Translations under genes and position numbers: made by a program
Shown: positions 16,084 through 24,712 of the stretch, piece by piece
Numbering within the stretch: the first letter of the stretch is position 1
Layout: each line of letters starts with the position of its first letter
Assembly: GCF_963675985.1 (NCBI RefSeq)
Contig: NZ_OY780958.1
Span: 4,092,001 to 4,156,000 of the forward strand
Direction of reading: 5' to 3'
Length of the DNA stretch: 64,000 nt
Origin: an uncultured Roseibium sp.
Lineage (GTDB): Bacteria > Pseudomonadota > Alphaproteobacteria > Rhizobiales > Stappiaceae
Notes under the pieces: generated by a model
Told to the model about the DNA's origin: nothing
What the model saw: only the letters and a program-made list of their open reading frames with translations
The model's database searches: none

Positions 16084-17370
16084 CTATTTCTTTCCATCAC
16101 TCTCAAGATATTCTTTCTTTTCCTTAACAATTCTTTTGATCGTCGGGTATTTGAAGTTATTCATCACTTTCATTGAGTGACAGGACCGCATCAAATCCCG
16201 ATAGCAGGCATACAGAATGTTCTGGTCGATCCACCATTGGTCTCCCCTTCGAACATCGTACCAGCGAAGAGAGACCTCCCTGAGCGCCGAACTGAACAGC
16301 GCACCCAATTCCGTATTGTTTACGAATACCTGATTGGCATTGATCGTGTTCCAGGGCATGTAATTCGATGGGAACTTGTTGATATTCAGCGCAATGTCGT
16401 AGTCTTTAGAGACATCGACATAATTGGAAAACCCTTCGGGATCAAATGAGACATCGAAATCGGTCACGAGGACAGGCATTTCGTATGTCTTGAGCAATGC
16501 AGGAAGAAGCAGCCATCTGGCGACGGTAAACCAGCTTTTTTCATGGTAAGGCGTCGCATCCGAATACGTCACATCGACCTTGAGGCCTTCCCAGTTCTTC
16601 AGTTTGTCCAGATTCAGAGGCTTGTCACTCTTCCGCATGATGTGGATATGCAGCCGGACGTTCTTCGTCAGGTTCGAAAAGCTCTCCAGATAAATATCTC
16701 CGAGCCGTTCGAAATAAATCTCATCCGCGCACGTCAGGAGAATCAGTTCCTCCGAACCAAGAGGCTCTCTCTTTTCGAAATTCAGCTCTTCGGAAAACTC
16801 GATAAGCGGGCTTTTATTGAGGACATGATCTATGTTCGGGATCACGGTCCGCGAGCCGATCATGTAGCGGTCCAGAACAAACTGTTCCGGAGGAAATGAA
16901 TCCGCTAGGGGAAATAGCCTGAACGATTCAGCGTGATTGTTATTCAGGTAATGCAGGACCGCCATCCAGTAAACATAGGCCCCATGCTTACCGCGAACGG
17001 TTTTCTCCCTCTGAAGTATTTCGGTCATCTTGGCGAGGAAACCTTCGGTGGGGACCATGTCTCCGAATTTGCTTAACGCCCTGCTCTCCCTGATAAACAT
17101 CAATGACTCAATACAAAAATCAAAAAGAACAAAGTACAAATGCCTATTGACATCTTTTAAGGAAAATTCTTGATCGACAAAGATTTTGAGGAGATTGTGC
17201 TGCTTTTCCGACTCTGTTTCAACCTTGCGCCTCAAAGCACTCCGAATAGACTTATACTTAGCGTGAGGAACCGTGCCTTGTTTATTGAAAAGCTCTTTTC
17301 GAATAATGGAATCAAAATTGCCCCAATCTCCCAAAATACTTTCTCTGGCCTGCTCGATGAAGTTTGACAC
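16084..17370 (-). CDS. Putative GT-A-like glycosyltransferase, AT-rich orphan
   Basis: This 428-residue protein has an AT-rich sequence unlike its neighbours. The first 190 residues are helical and unrecognised. The second half looks like a GT-A nucleotide-diphospho-sugar transferase: EELILLTCADEIYFERLGD, a DxD in LVTDFDVSFD, and GDQWWIDQNILY, the motif that closes many such domains. The start is a GTG at 17370, with GAGAG upstream. It is convergent with the epimerase and divergent from rmlA. It is probably a glycan-assembly enzyme with a fused N-terminal helical domain; function not established. Confidence 0.6.
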   Translation of the reverse strand: MSNFIEQARESILGDWGNFDSIIRKELFNKQGTVPHAKYKSIRSALRRKVETESEKQHNLLKIFVDQEFSLKDVNRHLYFVLFDFCIESLMFIRESRALSKFGDMVPTEGFLAKMTEILQREKTVRGKHGAYVYWMAVLHYLNNNHAESFRLFPLADSFPPEQFVLDRYMIGSRTVIPNIDHVLNKSPLIEFSEELNFEKREPLGSEELILLTCADEIYFERLGDIYLESFSNLTKNVRLHIHIMRKSDKPLNLDKLKNWEGLKVDVTYSDATPYHEKSWFTVARWLLLPALLKTYEMPVLVTDFDVSFDPEGFSNYVDVSKDYDIALNINKFPSNYMPWNTINANQVFVNNTELGALFSSALREVSLRWYDVRRGDQWWIDQNILYACYRDLMRSCHSMKVMNNFKYPTIKRIVKEKKEYLESDGKK

Positions 17371-17681
17371 TTAATTCACGCTCTCTTCTTCCGATCGATT
17401 GGATAGCACTGGCTACCAAGCTCTTGCAGCGGTTATAATATTGTACATAGACCGAAATTTTTTTGACGCGTCAAGAATGCAGATCACGCAAGGACAATGG
17501 CCCGGGACATCGGATTTGCCCAATCAGGGACGTCTCGCACTTCGATCGCCTGAGAAATCGGCCCCGCACCGAAATATTTCCGATTTGGTCGCGAATTATG
17601 AGGTAGGAGCTTGCAATGTTCGCCCCGATCGGGTCATCAAGGAGCCACCAAAGTGTTTTGCAGTAACTCCGGAGCATTTTC
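17371..17681. promoter_or_regulatory. Divergent intergenic region upstream of rmlA, with a 12-bp palindrome
   Basis: About 310 bases with no gene. TTGACGCGTCAA at 17463-17474 is a perfect palindrome of operator size. A TATAAT-like hexamer occurs near 17436, but no matching -35 box at proper spacing was found. The region must carry promoters for rmlA and for the divergent GT gene. Confidence 0.4.
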
Positions 17682-18557
17682 TTGAAGGGCATTATTCTGG
17701 CGGGCGGCAGTGGAACCCGTTTGTACCCGTTGACAATTGCGGTATCGAAGCAAATGCTTCCGGTCTACGACAAGCCCATGATCTACTATCCCCTGAGCGT
17801 TCTCATGCTGGGGGGCATTTCGGACATCCTGATCATATCGACGCCGCGCGACCTGCCCATGTTCCAGGCCCTGCTTGGAGACGGATCGCAATTCGGCATC
17901 AGTCTTTCCTACGCGGAACAACCTTCGCCCAACGGACTGGCAGAAGCCTTCATCATCGGCCGCGACTTCATCGGGGACAGCCCCTGCGCCCTCATCCTCG
18001 GCGACAACATCTTCTACGGCGCCGGTATTTCTGCCTTGTGCCGACAGGCCACAGCGCAACAGAACGGGGCGACGGTCTTTGCCTATCAGGTCGCCGATCC
18101 GGAGCGGTACGGCGTGGTCAGCTTCGATCCGGATACCAGGCAGGCGATGTCCATCGAGGAAAAACCACAGCAGCCCAAGTCGAACTGGGCGGTAACAGGC
18201 TTGTACTTCTACGACAATGACGTCGTCGATATTGCCGCGTCGGTCAAACCGTCGGCGCGCGGCGAACTGGAAATCACCGACATCAACATGGCCTATCTGA
18301 AGCGCAAGGATCTAAAGGTCTCGTTGCTCGGACGTGGCTATGCCTGGCTCGATACGGGCACGATCGACAGCATGCATGAAGCCTCGTCCTTCGTCAGGAC
18401 CATCGAGCACCGGCAGGGCTTCAAGATCGCCTGCCTCGAAGAGATCGGTTTTCAAAACGGATGGCTGGGTCCGGACGCGGTTCTTGCCCGCGCTGCGGAA
18501 CTCGGCAAGACCGAGTATGGCCGCTATCTGCGCCGCTGTGTCGAGGAGAAGCGCTGA
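17682..18557 (+). CDS. rmlA: RmlA, glucose-1-phosphate thymidylyltransferase
   Basis: RmlA makes dTDP-glucose from dTTP and glucose-1-phosphate, the first step to dTDP-L-rhamnose, and is normally feedback-inhibited by the end product. The nucleotide motif GGSGTRLYPLT is at about 8-18, followed by SKQMLPVYDKPMIYYPLS and the metal-binding GDNIFYG. The 291 residues match the usual length. The start is a TTG at 17682 with CGGAG eight bases upstream; no ATG fits. Stop and rmlC start overlap as TGATG. Confidence 0.96.
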   Translation: MKGIILAGGSGTRLYPLTIAVSKQMLPVYDKPMIYYPLSVLMLGGISDILIISTPRDLPMFQALLGDGSQFGISLSYAEQPSPNGLAEAFIIGRDFIGDSPCALILGDNIFYGAGISALCRQATAQQNGATVFAYQVADPERYGVVSFDPDTRQAMSIEEKPQQPKSNWAVTGLYFYDNDVVDIAASVKPSARGELEITDINMAYLKRKDLKVSLLGRGYAWLDTGTIDSMHEASSFVRTIEHRQGFKIACLEEIGFQNGWLGPDAVLARAAELGKTEYGRYLRRCVEEKR

Positions 18558-19123
18558 TGCCGGAGTTCCGCCCCCTTGGACTGGACGGCGTCATCGAGAT
18601 CCTTCCCGACAAGTTCGGTGATGATCGTGGCTTCTTTTCCGAAACCTATAATTCCAAGACGTTTGCCGATGCCGGCATCGATCTGGATTTCGTCCAGGAC
18701 AACCATTCCTATTCCGCCGAGAGAGGGGTTCTGCGCGGCATGCATTTTCAGATGCCGCCCTTTGCGCAGGACAAGCTCGTGCGCGTGACCCGTGGCTCCG
18801 TCTTCGATGTGGCCGTCGATATCCGCAAGGGCTCGCCGACCTATGCGCAATGGGTCGGTGTCGAGTTGTCGGCCGAAAAATGGAACCAGCTCCTGGTACC
18901 GAAGGGCTTCGCCCACGGGTTCGTCACGCTCGAACCGGACACGGAGTTCCTTTACAAGGTGACGAATTTCTATTCCCGGGACTGCGACCGCTCGATCAGG
19001 TTCGATGATCCCGAAATCGGGATCGACTGGCCTTTCGATGTGTCGCAGGTTGTCCTTTCGGACAAGGACCACGCAGCCGGTCTCCTTTCCGAGACGGATA
19101 CGGGTTTTATTTACGAAGGCTAG
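18557..19123 (+). CDS. rmlC: RmlC, dTDP-4-dehydrorhamnose 3,5-epimerase
   Basis: This 188-residue cupin epimerises C3 and C5 of dTDP-4-keto-6-deoxyglucose. RGMHFQMPPFAQDKLV holds the catalytic His, and VPKGFAHGFVTLEP and FLYKVTNFYS hold the catalytic Tyr. ATG 18557 overlaps the rmlA stop. rmlB follows three bases after its stop. Confidence 0.96.
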   Translation: MPEFRPLGLDGVIEILPDKFGDDRGFFSETYNSKTFADAGIDLDFVQDNHSYSAERGVLRGMHFQMPPFAQDKLVRVTRGSVFDVAVDIRKGSPTYAQWVGVELSAEKWNQLLVPKGFAHGFVTLEPDTEFLYKVTNFYSRDCDRSIRFDDPEIGIDWPFDVSQVVLSDKDHAAGLLSETDTGFIYEG

Positions 19124-19126
19124 TTC

Positions 19127-20200
19127 ATGCGTTTTCTGATCACAGGCGGTGCCGGCTTCATCGGATCCGCGGTTTGCCGAAGGCTTGCAAGCGACCCGGC
19201 CAACTTTGTCGTCAATCTCGACAAGCTGACCTATGCCGGCAATCTGGCGTCTCTGCGTTCGGTCGACAATCTTCCGAATTACGCATTCCTGCAAGCCGAT
19301 ATCTGCGATGGCGAAACCGTCGCCGCCGCGATGCGCAATTACGATATCGACATCGTGATGCATCTGGCGGCCGAAAGTCACGTGGACCGGTCCATCGACG
19401 GGCCCGGCGCCTTTATCCAGACCAACATTGTCGGCACGTTCCAGATGCTGAATGCGGCACGAGGCTATTTCGAAAGCCTCTCGGGGGAAAAACGCGACCG
19501 GTTCCGCTTTCACCACATCTCCACGGACGAAGTCTTCGGCGACCTGCCTTTCGACAGCGGGATCTTCACCGAGGAAACGCCCTATCAACCGTCCTCTCCG
19601 TACTCGGCATCGAAGGCCTCGTCCGACCATCTGGTGCGGGCCTGGCACGAGACCTATGGCTTGCCGGTCGTGCTGTCGAATTGCTCCAACAATTACGGTC
19701 CATTCCATTTTCCGGAAAAGCTGATCCCGCTGGTGATCCTGAACGCGCTGGATGAGCGCGAGTTACCCGTCTACGGCAAAGGCGAGAATGTCCGAGACTG
19801 GCTCTATGTCGACGATCACGCGGCCGCCCTGCAATTGGTGGCAACAAAGGGCGTTGCCGGCGAAAGCTACAACATCGGCGGCAATGCCGAGCGCCGGAAC
19901 ATCGACGTGGTCACCGGCATCTGCGCGATCCTGGACAAAAAGCGTCCGCGGGCAAACGGTGCATCCTACGCGGACCTGATCAAGATGGTCACGGATCGCC
20001 CGGGGCACGACCGCCGCTATGCCATCGATGCCGGCAAGATCAGGCGAGACCTCGGCTGGACACCGTCCCAAACCTTTGAGACCGGCCTTGAAGCGACAAT
20101 CGACTGGTATCTGAACAACGATTGGTGGTGGGGGCCAATCCGCAAGGAGCAGGGCTACGAACGCCTGGGTTCCCTGAAAGCGTCAGAGCCCGCGAAATGA
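19127..20200 (+). CDS. rmlB: RmlB, dTDP-glucose 4,6-dehydratase
   Basis: This 357-residue extended SDR converts dTDP-glucose to dTDP-4-keto-6-deoxyglucose using bound NAD. TGGAGFIGSAV binds NAD, STDEVFGDL carries the Thr/Asp/Glu catalytic set, and YSASKASSD carries Tyr/Lys. ATG 19127 follows the rmlC stop closely; the 3' end overlaps rmlD by ATGA. The order rmlA-C-B-D is a common alphaproteobacterial arrangement. Confidence 0.97.
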   Translation: MRFLITGGAGFIGSAVCRRLASDPANFVVNLDKLTYAGNLASLRSVDNLPNYAFLQADICDGETVAAAMRNYDIDIVMHLAAESHVDRSIDGPGAFIQTNIVGTFQMLNAARGYFESLSGEKRDRFRFHHISTDEVFGDLPFDSGIFTEETPYQPSSPYSASKASSDHLVRAWHETYGLPVVLSNCSNNYGPFHFPEKLIPLVILNALDERELPVYGKGENVRDWLYVDDHAAALQLVATKGVAGESYNIGGNAERRNIDVVTGICAILDKKRPRANGASYADLIKMVTDRPGHDRRYAIDAGKIRRDLGWTPSQTFETGLEATIDWYLNNDWWWGPIRKEQGYERLGSLKASEPAK

Positions 20201-21105
20201 AAATCCTGGTCACCGGAAAAGAAGGTCAGGTCGCCAGATGCCTCGCGGACCGTGCAGCGGATCATCCGGATCTGGACCTCGTGTTCGCGGCCAGAGCCGG
20301 AACCGACATCCTGCTCGATCTCGCGCGCTCCGAAACGATCCGGGAGGCGGTTCGGACCGTCAAGCCTGACGTCATCATCAATGCGGCGGCCTACACCAAC
20401 GTGGATCAGGCGGAAGACGAACCCGAGCTTGCAATGCAGATCAACGGCATTGCGCCGGGTATCCTCGCCGAGGAAGCATCGGGCTGTGGGGCCAAGATCA
20501 TTCAGGTGTCAACGGACTATGTGTTCGACGGCACGCTTGACCGTCCCTACCTGCCGGACGATCCCGTCAACCCGATCGGTGTCTATGGCCGGACAAAACT
20601 TGCCGGCGAAGAGGCGGTCCGTGCAGCCACGAACGATCATGTCATTGTCCGCACCGCCTGGGTCTATAGTCCCTACGGCAGGAATTTCCTGAGAACCATG
20701 TTGCGTGTGGCGGAAACTCGCGACGAAATCACGGTGGTCGACGACCAGTACGGCAACCCCACCTCCGCTTTCGAGATTGCCGATGGTCTGCTGGCCATTG
20801 CCGACCGTTGGCGCAACGACGGAACAGCCGGACTGGGGCAGGTCTATCACCTGGCCGGATCGGATGAGACCAGTTGGTGCGGTTTTGCGCGGGCCATCTT
20901 TGCCGAAAGCGGGAAGCGCGGCGGACCCGTGACAGCGGTCCAGGCGATTTCGACGGCGGACTATCCGACCAAGGCGTCACGCCCGGCAAATTCCAGGCTC
21001 GATTGCGGCAAGCTGGAGCGGGATTTTGGTTTTACCGCGCCCAAGCTGCAAACAAGCCTCTCGCAGGTCTTCGACGCGCTCAGCGAATTTCCATCGTCGC
21101 AATAG
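20197..21105 (+). CDS. rmlD: RmlD, dTDP-4-dehydrorhamnose reductase
   Basis: This 302-residue SDR reduces dTDP-4-keto-L-rhamnose to dTDP-L-rhamnose. VTGKEGQVA is the cofactor loop, STDYVFDG and YGRTKLAGE carry catalytic residues, and VRTAWVYSPYGRNF is typical. The start at 20197 overlaps the rmlB stop; the open upstream frame inside rmlB is ignored. It is the last gene of the rml operon. Confidence 0.96.
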   Translation: MKILVTGKEGQVARCLADRAADHPDLDLVFAARAGTDILLDLARSETIREAVRTVKPDVIINAAAYTNVDQAEDEPELAMQINGIAPGILAEEASGCGAKIIQVSTDYVFDGTLDRPYLPDDPVNPIGVYGRTKLAGEEAVRAATNDHVIVRTAWVYSPYGRNFLRTMLRVAETRDEITVVDDQYGNPTSAFEIADGLLAIADRWRNDGTAGLGQVYHLAGSDETSWCGFARAIFAESGKRGGPVTAVQAISTADYPTKASRPANSRLDCGKLERDFGFTAPKLQTSLSQVFDALSEFPSSQ

Positions 21106-21150
21106 CAACCGCAACAACGACAGCTTGCGTCAAGGGCGCCATCAAACGCT

Positions 21151-21951
21151 TCATTCGTCGAACTTGTAGCCCAGCCGGGTGGCCGCCTCGGAAAATCGGC
21201 TCCAGGCCCGCTCTGACGCGTCCTGAGAGATTGCCGTCTTCCAGGAAACGGCAGTGCCCTTGTTGAAAAAGCGGACACCAAGATTGCTATGCGCTTCCAC
21301 ACGCCGACCGGCCGAAAAGCGGCCCAGCGGCTTACCGACTTCTTTTGCGGCATCCAGTTCGCGGCCCTCGAACGCCTTCAACTCTTCGAACCGTGTTGCT
21401 TCGACACATTCGTCGAGCAGTTTTTCATCCACCGGGATGTTCAGAAACCGGGCCACATCCTCGATCGCCTTTCGGGGATTCGCAAGGGTGTCCTCATAGC
21501 TGACATAGTGGATCGGAAGCTCCGTCTCATCCAGCCAGGACGTGACATTCTCAATCCAGGTCCCCGCATTGTGCGGGTCGGGAAGCCAGACGGGATGCCC
21601 TTCGGTCTCGATGTAGGTGTCGACCCAGGCATCCTTTTCCGCCGCGGATATTTCCCCGGTCAACAAGGCATAGTTGAGTGTCGACTGCAGCACGTCGAGC
21701 GGGTGCCGGTAAATATAGACGACCCCGATGCTTTTCTTGAAATACCGGCGCAGCTTCTCTGGGGTCGCATGGCTTTTCATGTACCGCGGATGGCCTTTCG
21801 GCGGAGGCATTCGCGAATTCATGAATCGGTCAAGTTCAACCGAATCCTCGGGTTGCCGGCCGTGGTTCAGATAGAACAAGATAAAACGGAACCAGGTGTT
21901 TCCGGACTTCGGATAAGAAACGAGCCAAATCACGCGTTTCGTTATGCTCAT
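21151..21951 (-). CDS. Sulfotransferase domain protein
   Basis: This 266-residue cytosolic-type sulfotransferase transfers sulfate from PAPS to a hydroxyl group. The 5'-phosphosulfate loop WLVSYPKSGNTWFRFIL lies at about 9-25, and the 3'-phosphate motif VYIYRHPLDVLQSTLNYA contains the Arg/Ser pair. It lies beside the rml operon, read toward it. Within a polysaccharide locus it may sulfate the glycan or a lipid carrier, but acceptor specificity cannot be read from the sequence. The IS3 element begins 86 bases beyond its start and may have altered its promoter. Confidence 0.85.
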   Translation of the reverse strand: MSITKRVIWLVSYPKSGNTWFRFILFYLNHGRQPEDSVELDRFMNSRMPPPKGHPRYMKSHATPEKLRRYFKKSIGVVYIYRHPLDVLQSTLNYALLTGEISAAEKDAWVDTYIETEGHPVWLPDPHNAGTWIENVTSWLDETELPIHYVSYEDTLANPRKAIEDVARFLNIPVDEKLLDECVEATRFEELKAFEGRELDAAKEVGKPLGRFSAGRRVEAHSNLGVRFFNKGTAVSWKTAISQDASERAWSRFSEAATRLGYKFDE

Positions 21952-22054
21952 GTTTTCAAATTCCCGCGCAGTTCATCGCTCCTTACGAACTTTCTCGTAG
22001 ATATGCAACGGAGCCAGGGTTTTGTTGAAGCCATCATGACCTGCCACTGAACTT

Positions 22055-22984
22055 TCACCCAGCCGCGACCGGAGCCTGGTTGGTATTTACGCCGATCGGC
22101 GCAGGTTGATCAATCGCCCAACGCGCGGAGTTTTCATCTCGCGTAGCGGGCCGGGCGATTGCAGTGGTCAGCGTTCGCGCATAGTCAGCCGGGGTCTGGT
22201 AGTTCAAGGCAGAATGCGGGCGTTCGGTGTTGTAGTCGGCGGCCCAGGCCGCGATCACGATACGGGCGTGAGCCAGGTTGCGGAACATGGTCTCGTTGAG
22301 CAGTTCGTCCCGCATCCGCCCATTGAAACTCTCGACGAAGCCGTTCTGCATCGGCTTGCCCGGCGCGATGTAATGCCATTCGATCCCGTGCTCGGAACAC
22401 CACCGCAGGATGGCGTTACTGGTTAGTTCGGTTCCGTTGTCACTGACGATCATTCCGGGCTTCCCGCGGCGCTCGATCAGGGCCGTGAGTTCACGCACGA
22501 CACGGCGCCCCGAGATCGAGGTGTCCGGGATCGCGGCGAGACATTCACGGGTGACGTCGTCCACCACGTTGAGCACCCGGAAGCGCTGGCCGTTGGCGAA
22601 CTGATCATGCACAAAATCGAGCGACCAGCGCGCATTTGGCCGTGCCTCGACCAGGATCGGTGCCCGTGTTCCAACGGCCTTGCGCCGAGCCTTCCGTTTG
22701 CGGACCGTCAACCCTTCCTCGCGGTAGAGCCGATAGATCCGGTTGATCCCGGAAGGCTCGCCCTCGCGGCGCAACAAGACGAAGAGCCGTCGATAGCCAA
22801 ACCGGCGACGTTCATTCGCCAAGTCCCGCAGCCGACCGCGCAGCTCCGTATCCGGAGCACGCTGCGCTTGGTAGCGGACCATCTTGCGATCTGCCCCGGA
22901 AATCCGGCACGCCCGCCGTTCCGAGAGCCCGAGCTGGGACCTCAGGTGCGCGACCGCCTCGCGCTTCACGGCAGGCGTCACCAT
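22055..22984 (-). CDS. IS3-family transposase OrfB (DDE integrase domain)
   Basis: This 309-residue catalytic subunit has an HTH_21-like N-terminus (LSERRACRISGADRKMVRYQ) and an RNase-H fold with DDE residues in SLDFVHD, VSDNGTE and NGFVESFNGR, ending in the R-P-H-S-A-L-N-Y-x-T-P motif. Its ATG overlaps the orfA end at a run of seven A residues, so an OrfAB fusion by -1 frameshift is expected. Intact, so the element may be active. Confidence 0.93.
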   Translation of the reverse strand: MVTPAVKREAVAHLRSQLGLSERRACRISGADRKMVRYQAQRAPDTELRGRLRDLANERRRFGYRRLFVLLRREGEPSGINRIYRLYREEGLTVRKRKARRKAVGTRAPILVEARPNARWSLDFVHDQFANGQRFRVLNVVDDVTRECLAAIPDTSISGRRVVRELTALIERRGKPGMIVSDNGTELTSNAILRWCSEHGIEWHYIAPGKPMQNGFVESFNGRMRDELLNETMFRNLAHARIVIAAWAADYNTERPHSALNYQTPADYARTLTTAIARPATRDENSARWAIDQPAPIGVNTNQAPVAAG

Positions 22985-23244
22985 TTTTTTGATACCAGCT
23001 CCTTCATTGCCGCCAGATCAAGCATCTGCTCGGCCAGAAGCCTCTTGAGCCTGGCGTTCTCATCCTCGAGCGCCTTCAGCCGCTTCGCCTCCGACACCGT
23101 CAAGCCGCCGAACTTGGCCTTCCAGTTGTAGAAGGTCCCTTCCGACATGCCGTGCTTACGACACAGGTCCGCGCACTTCACGCCTGCCTCGTGCTCGGCC
23201 AGGATGCCGATGATCTGCTCGTCTGTGAAACGTGTTCGCTTCAT
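22978..23244 (-). CDS. IS3-family OrfA (HTH/leucine-zipper subunit)
   Basis: This 88-residue protein has a helix-turn-helix (FTDEQIIGILAEHEAGVK, then CRKHGMSEGTFYNWK) and a coiled-coil tail with leucine heptads (LKALEDENARLKRLLAEQML). It binds the IR ends and dimerises. The last codons AAA AAA TGG before the stop sit in the slippery A7 tract shared with orfB. Confidence 0.92.
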   Translation of the reverse strand: MKRTRFTDEQIIGILAEHEAGVKCADLCRKHGMSEGTFYNWKAKFGGLTVSEAKRLKALEDENARLKRLLAEQMLDLAAMKELVSKKW

Positions 23245-23307
23245 TGTCCGTCCTCAAGTTGGATCGGACTCTAATCGACGGTGGAGGAAAAATCCCGTGG
23301 CAGGTCA

Positions 23308-23780
23308 GTCGCCGGACAGAGCCGTGAATGGGTATCGACGATGGTCAGGATGCGCAGCTTTTTGCCAGTCGCCAGCTGGTCGTGGACAAAATCCATTGCC
23401 CAGACATCGTTCGGCACGACGGCCTCCTGGCGATCCTCCCGAAGCTTTGCTTTCACCCTTCTCTTGGGGTGCTTGTTCCTGAGCTGCAGGCCCAACTCAT
23501 TGTAAATCCTGCGTGTCTTCTTCATATTAATCAGCCAGCCCTCACGGCGCAACAATACGTGGACGCGTCGATAGCCGTAGCGAACCCGCGTCTCGCAGAT
23601 CTCCTTGACCCGTAGTTCGAGGCCGGCCTGTCCAGTGCGGCGGGACTTGTAGTGGTAGGTGGAGGTATCGAACTTTAGAACCTTGCAGGCTCGCCGGATG
23701 GATATCCCCCAATCAACCAACATCCCGTCGACCAGCTTGCGCTTCCGGACAGGCCTCAGAGCTTTCGGCGGATGACGTCC
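23308..23780 (-). pseudogene. IS3-family OrfB fragment
   Basis: The frame reads KLVDG-MLVDWGISIRRACKV through NDVWAMDFVHDQLATGKKL and RILTIVDTHSRL, so the first catalytic Asp is present. Translation then runs out into the inverted repeat of the adjacent IS (last native residues PATD). The second Asp and the Glu are missing, so it is non-functional. Confidence 0.85.
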
Positions 23781-24013
23781 TGCAGCATCTCCCGGTCCAG
23801 TGTCAGGTCCGCCACGATCTTTTTGAGCCGATTGTTCTCGTCCTCGAGTTGCTTCAGCCGGCGCATCTCGTCGGGCAACAGTCCAGCGTACTTCTTTTTC
23901 CAGTTGAAATAGGTCGCCTGGCTGATACCGGCCTTCCGGCAGATCTCCGCCACCGGCACGCCGTCATCGCCCTGCTTCAGAATGAACGCCTTTTGCGCGT
24001 CCGAGAACTTCAT
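23756..24013 (-). CDS. IS3-family OrfA of the truncated element
   Basis: This 85-residue OrfA from ATG 24013 has FSDAQKAFILKQGDDGVPVA and CRKAGISQATYFNWKKKYAG (helix-turn-helix), followed by a leucine-zipper LKQLEDENNRLKKIVADLTL. It is intact but cannot support transposition without its orfB. An open frame upstream to 24073 lies in the terminal region and is not used. Confidence 0.85.
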   Translation of the reverse strand: MKFSDAQKAFILKQGDDGVPVAEICRKAGISQATYFNWKKKYAGLLPDEMRRLKQLEDENNRLKKIVADLTLDREMLQDVIRRKL

Positions 24014-24129
24014 GCCTTCATCGCTTCCGCTCCTTCTCCCAGCCGGGATCCTAGCGCGGAAAACTCCAGTCAAAAACGATCCAGTTTTCGGGGATCAGAG
24101 CACTTGCATAATAACCATATTTTTCTAAT

Positions 24130-24712
24130 TTAGATCGTTTTAATTAATTTAGATATGCTCGATGATATAGATATATCTATAGGCTCATTTTTCACGTGCT
24201 TGATCATTGACTGGACCCCTTCTTTCCAACTGTAGGATTGTTCCAGTATTGAATAATCACCGTTATCTATAGCGTCTTTTACTATCTGCACGCTTTTCGG
24301 TAAAAAGGTAATATTGTTCGCAGATCCCATTTGATTGTCAAACTCAATGGCATCCAAAATACGGGCTTCTTTATATTGAGGATCAGAGAAATAAGCGATT
24401 GCTACTTTCAGAAGTTTTTCCGGCTCGATGTCCATTTGTATCCATTTATCCGGGAATGAGGACAACCAACTCTCAACAAACTCAACTGCTCCATCGTGCA
24501 CCTGTTCAATGAGTTTGTAATGGTTGTCATTCATAACTGAATTGTTATATACGAAAGATATATTTCCATCGGTGATTTCAATCTTCTTGAGGCTTAGTTC
24601 CGCTGAACAGAACATACTCTCGAATAAGCTGACGTAGCTGTGATACGTTAACTCAGAATTGGCAGCTCCGGACTTCAAATCAACATCATTAAACAGAAAC
24701 CCTTCGGCACTA
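24130..24712 (-). pseudogene. 3' part of a gene interrupted by IS630
   Basis: An AT-rich minus-strand frame of about 190 codons reads into the IS630 left end, giving SSAEGFLFNDVDLKSGAANS at its start and SSSISKLIKTI at its end. Its 5' part lies on the other side of the element (25769-25925). If the IS and one TA copy are removed, the two halves join at GATCTAGTGCC but are out of frame by one base, so the gene had decayed further. Neither half is recognised; position in the capsule locus suggests a glycan enzyme. Confidence 0.6.

Larger units (their letters stand above)
22037..23307 (-). mobile_element. Complete IS3-family (IS407-type) insertion sequence
   Basis: A 1271-base element with terminal inverted repeats: TGACCTGCCAC at 22037-22047 and its exact inverse at 23297-23307, with weaker matching for about 25 bases inward. 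It carries orfA and orfB on the minus strand with the A7 frameshift site of the family. The flanking tetramers (ATCA left, GTCG right) do not match, so no target duplication is seen. The right end lies inside another IS3-type orfB, so a deletion or recombination next to the element removed the other half. Confidence 0.85.
23308..24097 (-). mobile_element. Truncated second IS3-family element
   Basis: The 5' portion (minus-strand sense) of a different IS3 element: one terminus near 24097, whose inward sequence starts TGATCCCCGAAAACTGG, then orfA and about half of orfB. The other half is absent; sequence jumps at 23307/23308 into the complete IS3 element. Its OrfA and OrfB are only distantly like those of the neighbour, so this is not a duplication. 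Confidence 0.75.

Noticed and set aside
18524..19708. 394-codon minus-strand ORF
   Set aside because: Antisense of rmlC and rmlB, which are strongly supported by active-site motifs and tight coupling.
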